The notes under the pieces: generated by a model
What the model saw: only the letters and a program-made list of their open reading frames with translations
Database searches by the model: none
Told to the model about the DNA's origin: nothing
Program-made: the position numbers and the translations under genes
Assembly: GCA_026545225.1 (NCBI GenBank)
Contig: CM048850.1
Coordinates: 27,643,797 to 27,707,796 of the forward strand
Source: Cornus controversa
Lineage: Eukaryota; Streptophyta; Magnoliopsida; Cornales; Cornaceae
Length of the DNA stretch: 64,000 bases
Reading direction: 5' to 3'
In this document: positions 1 to 11,100 of the stretch, piece by piece
How positions within the stretch are numbered: position 1 is the first letter of the stretch
Layout: each line of letters begins with the position of its first letter

Positions 1-606
1 GGAACGAAGTTGAATTTTAGCAGTGCCTACCATCCTTAGACAGATGGTCAGACAGAGGTGGTGAACCGGAGTTTGGGGAACCTTTTGAGGAGTTTGGCAG
101 GAAATAAACCAAAGCAGGGGGATTTGGCATTACCTCAAGCAGAATTTGCTTATAACAGGTCGAAGAACAGATCAACAGGAATGAGCCCATTTGAGATTGT
201 CTGTGGTCAGAACCCGTCTGGGGTGCTTGACTTAGCCCCTATTCCGCGCGTGGGTCGTTTCAATCGCAAGGCAGATGAGATGGCAGAACATCTTCGAGGT
301 ATCCATGAGCAGGTCAAGCTGGCCATTCACGAGAGTAATGCCAAGTACAAGGTTCAGGTTGACAGCCACCGTCGTCAAGTACTTTTTGACGTTGGTGATT
401 TTGTTTGGGCGGTATTAACTCGTGATCGTTTCCCTGTTGGAGAGTATAACAAGTTAAAGGAGCGAAAGATTGGTCCCTGTGATATCCTACAGAAGATCAA
501 TGATCACGCCTACAGACTGCGCCTCCCCAGTCATTTGAGGACTTCTGACGTATTTAATGTGAAACATCTGAGTCCTTGTTTTATGGATTCGATGAAGCTG
601 CTGTAA
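1..606 (+). mobile_element. Array unit, left partial: gypsy integrase C-terminal part
   Basis: This is the right-hand third of one array unit, cut by the window edge. It encodes the end of the integrase core (the glutamate-containing GQTEVVNRSL block) and the C-terminal module with the VGDFVWAVL and RKIGPC segments. The coding part ends at 606, followed by the shared 140-bp spacer. The family is Ty3/gypsy, plus strand. It is a fossil fragment. Confidence 0.85.
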
Positions 607-745
607 ACTCGAGGACGAGTTCTTTCCAACCCGAGGTGACTGATGCAGGAGCATCCGAGTCAGATGATGCTGAGCTGTCAGACGACACGTTGATGGCACT
701 GAAATATCTTGAGTTGGCAGATCAACGTAAAGATGGCAGGAAATC

Positions 746-2332
746 GTGACCTTGTCACTAATTAGGGTGTTTTTGGATGCGCTTCAGTATTTTGGCCATA
801 ACTTTGGCTACAGGTGTCAGAATCGCCTTTATGACCACAATTATTCCACCTATGATCTGGAGTTTTATGCCATCATTCAGTCCCTAAAGCACTGGCGTCA
901 CTACCTAATACAGAGGGAATTCATTCTCCTCACTGGTCATGAGGCCTTGAAATACATCAATGGCCAGCACAAGCTGAGTAGACGACATGCCAAGTGGGTG
1001 GCATACTTGCAAGAGTTCACATTTGCGCTGAGGCACCAGGCAGGGAGTCTGAACCGTGTTGCGGATGCACTGAGCCGTCGTACGTTGCTCCTCACCACCA
1101 TGAGCACCAGAGTTGTAGGTTTCGATACATTCTCTGATATGTATTCTGCAGATCCTTCCTTCGGGAGGATAATTCAGGAGGTAACTGATGGTCAACGCCA
1201 TGATTTTATTTTGCACAATGGTTACCTGTTTCGTGGATTAAAGTTGTGCATCCCAGACTGTTCACTAAGGCAACAGATTATTGGTGAACTTCATAACGAG
1301 GGTCATTTTGGGCGAGACAAGACTTTGGGTCTGATCTCTTCCAACTATTATTGGCCCAAGTTGACCAGTGACGTGGCTCATTATGTGGAGCGTTGTTATG
1401 TATGTCAACGGTCTAAGGGAGTTCTCACTAATGTGGGCCTGTACACACCTTTACCGGTCCCTGAAGCCCCTTGGCTTGATGTCAGTATGGACTTTGTGTT
1501 GGGCTTACCTCGCACCCAACGGGCCGTGGATTCTATTTTCGTTGTGGTCGATCGATTTTCCAAGATGGCCCATTTTGTTACTTGCAGGAAAACAATGGAT
1601 GCTGCTCGGGTCGCCCATCTTTACTTCAAGGAGATTGTGCGTTTACATAGAGTTCCCTAATCCATTACCTCAGATCGTGATACCAAGTTCATGAGTCAAT
1701 TCTGGAAGAGTCTATGGGAGAAACTGGGAACGAAGTTGAATTTTAGCAGTGCCTACCATCCTCAGACAGATGGTCAGACAGAGGTGGTGAACCGGAGTTT
1801 GGGGAACCTTTTGAGGAGTTTGGCAGGAAATAAACCAAAGCAGGGGGATTTGGCATTACCTCAAGCAGAATTTGCTTATAACAGGTCGAAGAACAGATCA
1901 ACAGGAATGAGCCCATTTGAGATTGTCTGTGGTCAGAACCCGTCTGGGGTGCTTGACTTAGCCCCTATTCCGCGCGTGGGTCGTTTCAATCGCAAGGCAG
2001 ATGAGATGGCAGAACATCTTCGAGGTATCCATGAGCAGGTCAAGCTGGCCATTCACGAGAGTAATGCCAAGTACAAGGTTCAGGTTGACAGCCACCGTCG
2101 TCAAGTACTTTTTGACGTTGGTGATTTTGTTTGGGCGGTATTAACTCGTGATCGTTTCCCTGTTGGAGAGTATAACAAGCTAAAGGAGCGAAAGATTGGT
2201 CCCTGTGATATCCTACAGAAGATCAATGATAACGCCTACAGACTGCGCCTCCCCAGTCATTTGAGGACTTCTGACGTATTTAATGTGAAACATCTGAGTC
2301 CTTGTTTTATGGATTCGATGAAGCTGCTGTAA
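746..2332 (+). mobile_element. Array unit: gypsy RNase H / integrase segment, broken
   Basis: This unit has the same domain order as its neighbours. An RNase H C-terminal part (STYDLEFYAI, then DALSRR) is followed by the zinc-binding region (GHFGRDKT, CYVCQRSKG) and the integrase core (SMDFVLGLPRT, then GQTEVVNRSL). The last part is the GPY/F-like end at 2332. The reading frame is broken at about one place, so it is a fossil. Its sequence is nearest to the next unit downstream. Confidence 0.85.
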
Positions 2333-2470
2333 ACTCGAGGACGAGTTCTTTCCAACCCGAGGTGACTGATGCAGGAGCATCCGAGTCAGATGATGCTGAG
2401 CTGTCAGACGACACGTTGATGGCACTGAATATCTTGAGTTGGCAGATCAACGTAAAGATGGCAGGAAATC

Positions 2471-4057
2471 GTGACCTTGTCACTAATTAGGGTGTTTTTG
2501 GATGCGCTTCAGTATTTTGGCCATAACTTTGGCTACAGGTGTCAGAATCGCCTTTATGACCACAATTATTCCACCTATGATCTGGAGTTTTATGCCATCA
2601 TTCAGTCCCTAAAGCACTGGCGTCACTACCTAATACAGAGGGAATTCATTCTCCTCACTGGTCATGAGGCCTTGAAATACATCAATGGCCAGCACAAGCT
2701 GAGTAGACGACATGCCAAGTGGGTGGCATACTTGCAAGAGTTCACATTTGCGCTGAGGCACCAGGCAGGGAGTCTGAACCGTGTTGCGGAGGCACTGAGC
2801 CGTCGTACGTTGCTCCTCACCACCATGAGCACCAGAGTTGTAGGTTTCGATACATTCTCTGATATGTATTCTGCAGATCCTTCCTTCGGGAGGATAATTC
2901 AGGAGGTAACTGATGGTCAACGCCATGATTTTATTTTGCACAATGGTTACCTGTTTCGTGGATTAAAGTTGTGCATCCCAGACTGTTCACTAAGGCAACA
3001 GATTATTGGTGAACTTCATAACGAGGGTCATTTTGGGCGAGACAAGACTTTGGGTCTGATCTCTTCCAACTATTATTGGCCCAAGTTGACCAGTGACGTG
3101 GCTCATTATGTGGAGCGTTGTTATGTGTGTCAACGGTCTAAGGGAGTTCTCACTAATGTGGGCCCGTACACACCTTTACCGGTCCCTGAAGCCCCTTGGC
3201 TTGATGTCAGTATGGACTTTGTGTTGGGCTTACCTCGCACCCAACGGGCCGTGGATTCTATTTTCGTTGTGGTCGATCGATTTTCCAAGATGGCCCATTT
3301 TGTTACTTGCAGGAAAACAATGGATGCTGCTCGGGTCGCCCATCTTTACTTCAAGGAGATTGTGCGTTTACATAGAGTTCCCCAATCCATTACCTCAGAT
3401 CGTGATACCAAGTTCATGAGTCAATTCTGGAAGAGTCTATGGGAGAAACTGGGAACGAAGTTGAATTTTAGCAGTGCCTACCATCCTCAGACAGATGGTC
3501 AGACAGAGGTGGTGAACCGGAGTTTGGGGAACCTTTTGAGGAGTTTGGCAGGAAATAAACCAAAGCAGGGGGATTTGGCATTACCTCAAGCAGAATTTGC
3601 TTATAACAGGTCGAAGAACAGATCAACAGGAATGAGCCCATTTGAGATTGTCTGTGGTCAGAACCCGTCTGGGGTGCTTGACTTAGCCCCTATTCCGCGC
3701 GTGGGTCGTTTCAATCGCAAGGCAGATGAGATGGCAGAACATCTTCGAGGTATCCATGTGCAGGTCAAGCTGGCCATTCACGAGAGTAATGCCAAGTACA
3801 AGGTTCAGGTTGACAGCCACCGTCGTCAAGTACTTTTTGACGTTGGTGATTTTGTTTGGGCGGTATTAACTCGTGATCGTTTCCCTGTTGGAGAGTATAA
3901 CAAGCTAAAGGAGCGAAAGATTGGTCCCTGTGAGATCCTGCAGAAGATCAATGATAACGCCTACAGACTGCGCCTCCCCAGTCATTTGAGGACTTCTGAC
4001 GTCTTTAATGTGAAACATCTGAGTCCTTGTTTTATGGATTCGATGAAGCTGCTGTAA
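2471..4057 (+). CDS. Array unit: open gypsy RNase H / integrase frame (528 codons)
   Basis: This long open frame covers a complete array unit. Approximate residues are: 25-110 RNase H C-terminal part, 165-225 HHCC zinc-binding head (GHFGRDKT, YVCQRSKG), 240-390 integrase catalytic core with the DDE triad in SMDFVLG, SDRDTKF and GQTEVVN, and 440-528 the GPY/F-like module. The frame opens at a GTG rather than an ATG, so it is an internal piece of a former polyprotein, not a gene with its own start. The N-terminal half of pol is absent. It looks whole over this piece. Expression is not suggested by anything visible. Confidence 0.8.
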   Translation: MTLSLIRVFLDALQYFGHNFGYRCQNRLYDHNYSTYDLEFYAIIQSLKHWRHYLIQREFILLTGHEALKYINGQHKLSRRHAKWVAYLQEFTFALRHQAGSLNRVAEALSRRTLLLTTMSTRVVGFDTFSDMYSADPSFGRIIQEVTDGQRHDFILHNGYLFRGLKLCIPDCSLRQQIIGELHNEGHFGRDKTLGLISSNYYWPKLTSDVAHYVERCYVCQRSKGVLTNVGPYTPLPVPEAPWLDVSMDFVLGLPRTQRAVDSIFVVVDRFSKMAHFVTCRKTMDAARVAHLYFKEIVRLHRVPQSITSDRDTKFMSQFWKSLWEKLGTKLNFSSAYHPQTDGQTEVVNRSLGNLLRSLAGNKPKQGDLALPQAEFAYNRSKNRSTGMSPFEIVCGQNPSGVLDLAPIPRVGRFNRKADEMAEHLRGIHVQVKLAIHESNAKYKVQVDSHRRQVLFDVGDFVWAVLTRDRFPVGEYNKLKERKIGPCEILQKINDNAYRLRLPSHLRTSDVFNVKHLSPCFMDSMKLL

Positions 4058-4196
4058 ACTCGAGGACGAGTTCTTTCCAACCCGAGGTGACTGATGCAGG
4101 AGCATCCGAGTCAGATGATGCTGAGCTGTCAGACGACACGTTGATGGCACTGAAATATCTTGAGTTGGCAGATCAACGTAAAGATGGCAGGAAATC

Positions 4197-5783
4197 GTGA
4201 CCTTGTCACTAATTAGGGTGTTTTTGGATGCGCTTCAGTATTTTGGCCATAACTTTGGCTACAGGTGTCAGAATCGCCTTTATGACCACAATTATTCCAC
4301 CTATGATCTGGAGTTTTATGCCATCATTCAGTCCCTAAAGCACTGGCGTCACTACCTAATACAGAGGGAATTCATTCTCCTCACTGATCATGAGGCCTTG
4401 AAATACATCAATGGCCAGCACAAGCTGAGTAGACGACATGCCAAGTGGGTGGCATACTTGTAAGTGTTCACATTTGCGCTGAGGCACCAGGCAGGGAGCC
4501 TGAACCGTGTTGCGGATGCACTGAGCCGTCGTACGTTGCTCCTCACCACCATGAGCACCAGAGTTGTAGGTTTCGATACATTCTCTGATATGTATTCTGC
4601 AGATCCTTCCTTCGGGAGGATAATTCAGGAGGTAACTGATGGTCAACGCCATGATTTTATTTTGCACAATGGTTACCTGTTTCGTGGATTAAAGTTGTGC
4701 ATCCCAGACTGTTCACTAAGGCAACAGATTATTGGTGAACTTCATAACGAGGGTCATTTTGGGCGAGACAAGACTTTGGGTCTGATCTCTTCCAACTATT
4801 ATTGGCCCAAGTTGACCAGTGACGTGGCTCATTATGTGGAGCGTTGTTATGTGTGTCAGCGGTCTAAGGGAGTTCTCACTAATGCGGGCCTGTACACACC
4901 TTTACCGGTCCCTGAAGCCCCTTGGCTTGATGTCAGTATGGACTTTGTGTTGGGCTTACCTCGCACCCAACGGGCCGTGGATTCTATTTTCGTTGTGGTC
5001 GATCGGTTTTCCAAGATGGCCCATTTTGTTACTTGCAGGAAAACAATGGATGTTGCTTGGGTCGCCCATCTTTACTTCAAGGAGATTGTGCGTTTACATG
5101 GAGTTCCCCAATCCATTACCTCAGATCGTGATACCAAGTTCATGAGTCAATTCTGGAAGAGTCTATGGGAGAAACTGGGAACGAAGTTGAATTTTAGCAG
5201 TGCCTACCATCCTCAGACAGATGGTCAGACAGAGGTGGTGAACCGGAGTTTGGGGAACCTTTTGAGCAGTTTGGCAGGAAATAAACCAAAGCAGTGGGAT
5301 TTGGCATTACCTCAAGCAAAATTTGCTTATAACAGGTCGAAGAACAGATCAACAGGAATGAGCCCATTTGAGATTGTCTGTGGTCAGAACCCGTCTGGGG
5401 TGCTTGACTTAGCCCCTATTCCGCGCGTGGGTCGTTTCAATCGCAAGGCAGATGAGATGGCAGAACATCTTCGAGGTATCCATGAGCAGGTCAAGCTGGC
5501 CATTCACGAGAGTAATGCCAAGTACAAGGTTCAGGTTGACAGCCACCGTCGTCAAGTACTTTTTGACGTTGGTGATTTTGTTTGGGCGGTATTAACTCGT
5601 GATCGTTTCCCTGTTGGAGAGTATAACAAGCTAAAGGAGCGAAAGATTGGTCCCTGTGAGATCCTGCAGAAGATCAATGATAACGCCTACAGACTGCGCC
5701 TCCCCAGTCATTTGAGGACTTCTGACGTCTTTAATGTGAAACATCTGAGTCCTTGTTTTATGGATTCGATGAAGCTGCTGTAA
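4197..5783 (+). mobile_element. Array unit: gypsy RNase H / integrase segment, broken
   Basis: This is the next unit of the array with the same domain order, ending at 5783. It shares with the following two units a set of variants in the RNase H part (the LLTDHEALK form, and valine in QVFTF), so it belongs to a local subgroup. The frame has about one break, so it is a fossil. The integrase DDE blocks are all recognisable. Confidence 0.85.
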
Positions 5784-5922
5784 ACTCGAGGACGAGTTCT
5801 TTCCAACCCGAGGTGACTGATGCAGGAGCATCCGAGTCAGATGATGCTGAGCTGTCAGACGACACGTTGATGGCACTGAAATATCTTGAGTTGGCAGATC
5901 AACGTAAAGATGGCAGGAAATC

Positions 5923-7509
5923 GTGACCTTGTCACTAATTAGGGTGTTTTTGGATGCGCTTCAGTATTTTGGCCATAACTTTGGCTACAGGTGTCAGAAT
6001 CGCCTTTATGACCACAATTATTCCACCTATGATCTGGAGTTTTATGCCATCATTCAGTCCCTAAAGCACTGGCGTCACTACCTAATACAGAGGGAATTCA
6101 TTCTCCTCACTGATCATGAGGCCTTGAAATACATCAATGGCCAGCACAAGCTGAGTAGACGACATGCCAAGTGGGTGGCATACTTGCAAGTGTTCACATT
6201 TGCGCTGAGGCACCAGGCAGGGAGTCTGAACCGTGTTGCGGATGCACTGAGCCGTCGTACATTGCTCCTCACCACCATGAGCACCAGAGTTGTAGGTTTC
6301 GATACATTCTCTGATATGTATTCTGCAGATCCTTCCTTCGGGAGGATAATTCAGGAGGTAACTGATGGTCAACGCCATGATTTTATTTTGCACAATGGTT
6401 ACCTGTTTCGTGGATTAAAGTTGTGCATCCCAGACTGTTCACTAAGGCAACAGATTATTGGTGAACTTCATAACGAGGGTCATTTTGGGCGAGACAAGAC
6501 TTTGGGTCTGATCTCTTCCAACTATTATTGGCCCAAGTTGACCAGTGACGTGGCTCATTATGTGGAGCGTTGTTATGTGTGTCAGCGGTCTAAGGGAGTT
6601 CTCACTAATGCGGGCCTGTACACACCTTTACCGGTCCCTGAAGCCCCTTGGCTTGATGTCAGTATGGACTTTGTGTTGGGCTTACCTCGCACCCAACGGG
6701 CCGTGGATTCTATTTTCGTTGTGGTCGATCGGTTTTCCAAGATGGCCCATTTTGTTACTTGCAGGAAAACAATGGATGTTGCTTGGGTCGCCCATCTTTA
6801 CTTCAAGGAGATTGTGCGTTTACATGGAGTTCCCCAATCCATTACCTCAGATCGTGATACCAAGTTCATGAGTCAATTCTGGAAGAGTCTATGGGAGAAA
6901 CTGGGAACGAAGTTGAATTTTAGCAGTGCCTACCATCCTCAGACAGATGGTCAGACAGAGGTGGTGAACCGGAGTTTGGGGAACCTTTTGAGCAGTTTGG
7001 CAGGAAATAAACCAAAGCAGTGGGATTTGGCATTACCTCAAGCAAAATTTGCTTATAACAGGTCGAAGAACAGATCAACAGGAATGAGCCCATTTGAGAT
7101 TGTCTGTGGTCAGAACCCGTCTGGGGTGCTTGACTTAGCCCCTATTCCGCGCGTGGGTCGTTTCAATCGCAAGGCAGATGAGATGGCAGAACATCTTCGA
7201 GGTATCCATGAGCAGGTCAAGCTGGCCATTCACGAGAGTAATGCCAAGTACAAGGTTCAGGTTGACAGCCACCGTCGTCAAGTACTTTTTGACGTTGGTG
7301 ATTTTGTTTGGGCGGTATTAACTCGTGATCGTTTCCCTGTTGGAGAGTATAACAAGCTAAAGGAGCGAAAGATTGGTCCCTGTGAGATCCTGCAGAAGAT
7401 CAATGATAACGCCTACAGACTGCGCCTCCCCAGTCATTTGAGGACTTCTGACGTCTTTAATGTGAAACATCTGAGTCCTTGTTTTATGGATTCGATGAAG
7501 CTGCTGTAA
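5923..7509 (+). CDS. Array unit: open gypsy RNase H / integrase frame (528 codons)
   Basis: The frame is uninterrupted across the whole unit, with RNase H tail, zinc head, DDE core and C-terminal module in the usual order. It is nearly identical to the preceding unit, including variants such as VAWVAHLYF in the core and QAKFAYN near the C-terminal side. Such near-identity of adjacent units is what unequal crossing-over produces. It starts at a GTG and has no promoter or LTR of its own. It is a fossil piece that looks whole within its limits. Confidence 0.8.
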   Translation: MTLSLIRVFLDALQYFGHNFGYRCQNRLYDHNYSTYDLEFYAIIQSLKHWRHYLIQREFILLTDHEALKYINGQHKLSRRHAKWVAYLQVFTFALRHQAGSLNRVADALSRRTLLLTTMSTRVVGFDTFSDMYSADPSFGRIIQEVTDGQRHDFILHNGYLFRGLKLCIPDCSLRQQIIGELHNEGHFGRDKTLGLISSNYYWPKLTSDVAHYVERCYVCQRSKGVLTNAGLYTPLPVPEAPWLDVSMDFVLGLPRTQRAVDSIFVVVDRFSKMAHFVTCRKTMDVAWVAHLYFKEIVRLHGVPQSITSDRDTKFMSQFWKSLWEKLGTKLNFSSAYHPQTDGQTEVVNRSLGNLLSSLAGNKPKQWDLALPQAKFAYNRSKNRSTGMSPFEIVCGQNPSGVLDLAPIPRVGRFNRKADEMAEHLRGIHEQVKLAIHESNAKYKVQVDSHRRQVLFDVGDFVWAVLTRDRFPVGEYNKLKERKIGPCEILQKINDNAYRLRLPSHLRTSDVFNVKHLSPCFMDSMKLL

Positions 7510-7648
7510 ACTCGAGGACGAGTTCTTTCCAACCCGAGGTGACTGATGCAGGAGCATCCGAGTCAGATGATGCTGAGCTGTCAGACGACACGTTGATGGC
7601 ACTGAAATATCTTGAGTTGGCAGATCAACGTAAAGATGGCAGGAAATC

Positions 7649-9235
7649 GTGACCTTGTCACTAATTAGGGTGTTTTTGGATGCGCTTCAGTATTTTGGCC
7701 ATAACTTTGGCTACAGGTGTCAGAATCGCCTTTATGACCACAATTATTCCACCTATGATCTGGAGTTTTATGCCATCATTCAGTCCCTAAAGCACTGGCG
7801 TCACTACCTAATACAGAGGGAATTCATTCTCCTCACTGATCATGAGGCCTTGAAATACATCAATGGCCAGCACAAGCTGAGTAGACGACATGCCAAGTGG
7901 GTGGCATACTTGCAAGTGTTCACATTTGCGCTGAGGCACCAGGCAGGGAGTCTGAACCGTGTTGCGGATGCACTGAGCCGTCGTACATTGCTCCTCACCA
8001 CCATGAGCACCAGAGTTGTAGGTTTCGATACATTCTCTGATATGTATTCTGCAGATCCTTCCTTCGGGAGGATAATTCAGGAGGTAACTGATGGTCAACG
8101 CCATGATTTTATTTTGCACAATGGTTACCTGTTTCGTGGATTAAAGTTGTGCATCCCAGACTGTTCACTAAGGCAACAGATTATTGGTGAACTTCATAAC
8201 GAGGGTCATTTTGGGCGAGACAAGACTTTGGGTCTGATCTCTTCCAACTATTATTGGCCCAAGTTGACCAGTGACGTGGCTCATTATGTGGAGCGTTGTT
8301 ATGTGTGTCAGCGGTCTAAGGGAGTTCTCACTAATGCGGGCCTGTACACACCTTTACCGGTCCCTGAAGCCCCTTGGCTTGATGTCAGTATGGACTTTGT
8401 GTTGGGCTTACCTCGCACCCAACGGGCCGTGGATTCTATTTTCGTTGTGGTCGATCGGTTTTCCAAGATGGCCCATTTTGTTACTTGCAGGAAAACAATG
8501 GATGTTGCTCGGGTCGCCCATCTTTACTTCAAGGAGATTGTGCGTTTACATGGAGTTCCCCAATCCATTACCTCAGATCGTGATACCAAGTTCATGAGTC
8601 AATTCTGGAAGAGTCTATGGGAGAAACTGGGAACGAAGTTGAATTTTAGCAGTGCCTACCATCCTCAGACAGATGGTCAGACAGAGGTGGTGAACCGGAG
8701 TTTGGGGAACCTTTTGAGAAGTTTGGCAGGAAATAAACCAAAGCAGTGGGATTTGGCATTACCTCAAGCAGAATTTGCTTATAACAGGTCGACGAACAGA
8801 TCAACAGGAATGAGCCCATTTGAGATTGTCTATGGTCAGAACCCGTCTGGGGTGCTTGACTTAGCCCCTATTCCGCGCGTGGGTCGTTTCAATCGCAAGG
8901 CAGATGAGATGGCAGAACATCTTCGAGGTATCCATGAGCAGGTCAAGCTGGCCATTCACGAGAGTAATGCCAAGTACAAGGTTCAGGTTGACAGCCACCG
9001 TCGTCAAGTACTTTTTGACGTTGGTGATTTTGTTTGGGCGGTATTAACTCGTGATCGTTTCCCTGTTGGAGAGTATAACAAGCTAAAGGAGCGAAAGATT
9101 GGTCCCTGTGATATCCTGCAGAAGATCAATGATAACGCCTACAGACTGCGCCTCCCCAGTCATTTGAGGACTTCTGACGTCTTTAATGTGAAACATCTGA
9201 GTCCTTGTTTTATGGATTCGATGAAGCTGCTGTAA
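7649..9235 (+). CDS. Array unit: open gypsy RNase H / integrase frame (528 codons)
   Basis: The frame is uninterrupted, with the same domains in the same order as the other units. Its 5' half matches the subgroup of the two preceding units (LLTDHEALK, QVFTF). Its 3' half carries different variants (QAEFAYN, IVYGQNPSG) shared in part with the next unit. It therefore looks like a mosaic, as expected when units exchange sequence. It opens at a GTG and lacks the N-terminal half of pol. Confidence 0.8.
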   Translation: MTLSLIRVFLDALQYFGHNFGYRCQNRLYDHNYSTYDLEFYAIIQSLKHWRHYLIQREFILLTDHEALKYINGQHKLSRRHAKWVAYLQVFTFALRHQAGSLNRVADALSRRTLLLTTMSTRVVGFDTFSDMYSADPSFGRIIQEVTDGQRHDFILHNGYLFRGLKLCIPDCSLRQQIIGELHNEGHFGRDKTLGLISSNYYWPKLTSDVAHYVERCYVCQRSKGVLTNAGLYTPLPVPEAPWLDVSMDFVLGLPRTQRAVDSIFVVVDRFSKMAHFVTCRKTMDVARVAHLYFKEIVRLHGVPQSITSDRDTKFMSQFWKSLWEKLGTKLNFSSAYHPQTDGQTEVVNRSLGNLLRSLAGNKPKQWDLALPQAEFAYNRSTNRSTGMSPFEIVYGQNPSGVLDLAPIPRVGRFNRKADEMAEHLRGIHEQVKLAIHESNAKYKVQVDSHRRQVLFDVGDFVWAVLTRDRFPVGEYNKLKERKIGPCDILQKINDNAYRLRLPSHLRTSDVFNVKHLSPCFMDSMKLL

Positions 9236-9374
9236 ACTCGAGGACGAGTTCTTTCCAACCCGAGGTGACTGATGCAGGAGCATCCGAGTCAGATGATGCT
9301 GAGCTGTCAGACGACACGTTGATGGCACCGAAATATCTTGAGTTGGCAGATCAACGTAAAGATGGCAGGAAATC

Positions 9375-10961
9375 GTGACCTTGTCACTACTTAGGGTGTT
9401 TTTGGATGCGCTTCAGTATTTTGGCCATAACTTTGGCTACAGGTGTCAGAATCGCCTTTATGACCATAATTATTCCACCTATGATCTGGAGTTTTATGCC
9501 ATCATTCAGTCCCTAAAGCACAGGCGTCACTACCTAATACAGAGGGAATTCATTCTCCTCACTGGTCATGAGGCCTTGAAATACATCAATGGCCAGCACA
9601 AGCTGAGTAGACGACATGCCAAGTGGGTGGCATACTTGCAAGAGTTCACATTTGCGCTGAGGCACCAGGCAGGGAGTCTGAACCGTGTTGCGGATGCACT
9701 GAGCCGTCGTACGTTGCTCCTCACCACCATGAGCACCAGAGTTGTAGGTTTCGATACATTCTCTGATATGTATTCTGCATATCCTTCCTTCGGGAGGATA
9801 ATTCAGGAGGTAACTGATGGTCAACGCCATGATTTTATTTTGCACAATGGTTTCCTGTTTCGTGGATTAAAGTTGTGCATCCCAGACTGTTCACTAAGGC
9901 AACAGATTATTGGTGAACTTCATAACGAGGGTCATTTTGGGCGAGACAAGACTTTGGGTCTGATCTCTTCCAACTATTATTGGCCCAAGTTGACCAGTGA
10001 CGTGGCTCATTATGTGGAGCGTTGTTATGTGTGTCAGCGGTCTAAGGGAGTTCTCACTAATGCGGGCCTGTACACACCTTTACCGGTCCCTGAAGCCCCT
10101 TGGCTTGATGTCAGTATGGACTTTCTGTTGGGCTTACCTCGTACCCAACGAGCCGTGGATTCTATTTTCGTTGTGGTAGATCGGTTTTCCAAGATGGCCC
10201 ATTTTGTTGCTTGCAGGAAAACAATGGATGCTGCTCGGGTCGCCCATCTTTACTTCAAGGAGATTGTGCGTTTACATGGAGTTCCCCAATCCATTACCTC
10301 AGATCGTGATACCAAGTTCATGAGTCAATTCTGGAAGAGTCTATGGGAGAAACTGGGAACGAAGTTGAATTTTAGCAGTGCCTACCATCCTCAGACAGAT
10401 GGTCAGACAGAGGTGGTGAACCGGAGTTTGGGGAACCTTTTGAGGAGTTTGGCAGGAAATAAACCAAAGCAGTGGGATTTGGCATTACCTCAAGCAGAAT
10501 TTTCTTATAACAGGTCGAAGAGCAGATCAACAGGAATGAGCCCATTTGAGATTGTCTATGGTCAGAACCCGTCTGGGGTGCTTGACTTAGCCCCTATTCT
10601 GCGCATGGTTCGTTTCAATCGCAAGGCAGATGAGATGGCAGAACATCTTCGAGGTATCCATGTGCAAGTCAAGCTGGCCATTCACGAGAGTAATGCCAAG
10701 TACAAGGTTCAGGTTGACAGCCACCGTCGTCAAGTACTTTTTGACGTTGGTGATTTTGTTTGGGCGGTATTAACTCGTGATCGTTTCCCTGTTGGAGAGT
10801 ATAACAAGCTAAAGGAGCGAAAGATTGGTCCCTGTGAGATCCTGCAGAAGATCAATGATAACGCCTACAGACTGCGCCTCCCCAGTCATTTGAGGACTTC
10901 TGACGTCTTTAATGTGAAACATCTGAGTCCTTGTTTTATGGATTCGATGAAGCTGCTGTAA
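9375..10961 (+). CDS. Array unit: last complete gypsy RNase H / integrase frame (528 codons)
   Basis: This is the last full unit and the most divergent of the array, with private changes such as SLKHRRHYL and PILRMVRFN. Edge units of tandem arrays are usually the least homogenised, so this fits a true array end. RNase H tail, zinc head, DDE core and C-terminal module are present. The frame is open and starts at a GTG. Confidence 0.8.
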   Translation: MTLSLLRVFLDALQYFGHNFGYRCQNRLYDHNYSTYDLEFYAIIQSLKHRRHYLIQREFILLTGHEALKYINGQHKLSRRHAKWVAYLQEFTFALRHQAGSLNRVADALSRRTLLLTTMSTRVVGFDTFSDMYSAYPSFGRIIQEVTDGQRHDFILHNGFLFRGLKLCIPDCSLRQQIIGELHNEGHFGRDKTLGLISSNYYWPKLTSDVAHYVERCYVCQRSKGVLTNAGLYTPLPVPEAPWLDVSMDFLLGLPRTQRAVDSIFVVVDRFSKMAHFVACRKTMDAARVAHLYFKEIVRLHGVPQSITSDRDTKFMSQFWKSLWEKLGTKLNFSSAYHPQTDGQTEVVNRSLGNLLRSLAGNKPKQWDLALPQAEFSYNRSKSRSTGMSPFEIVYGQNPSGVLDLAPILRMVRFNRKADEMAEHLRGIHVQVKLAIHESNAKYKVQVDSHRRQVLFDVGDFVWAVLTRDRFPVGEYNKLKERKIGPCEILQKINDNAYRLRLPSHLRTSDVFNVKHLSPCFMDSMKLL

Positions 10962-11100
10962 ACTCGAGGACGAGTTCTTTCCAACCCGAGGTGACTGATG
11001 CAGGAGCATCCGAGTCAGATGATGCTGAGCTGTCAGACGACACGTTGATGGCACTGAAATATCTTGAGTTGGCAGATCAACGTAAAGATGGCAGGAAATC

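Noticed and set aside
487-11054. Repeated minus-strand and alternate-frame open frames of 70-108 codons in every array unit
   Set aside because: They are shadows of the integrase/RNase H frame, recurring only because the unit recurs.
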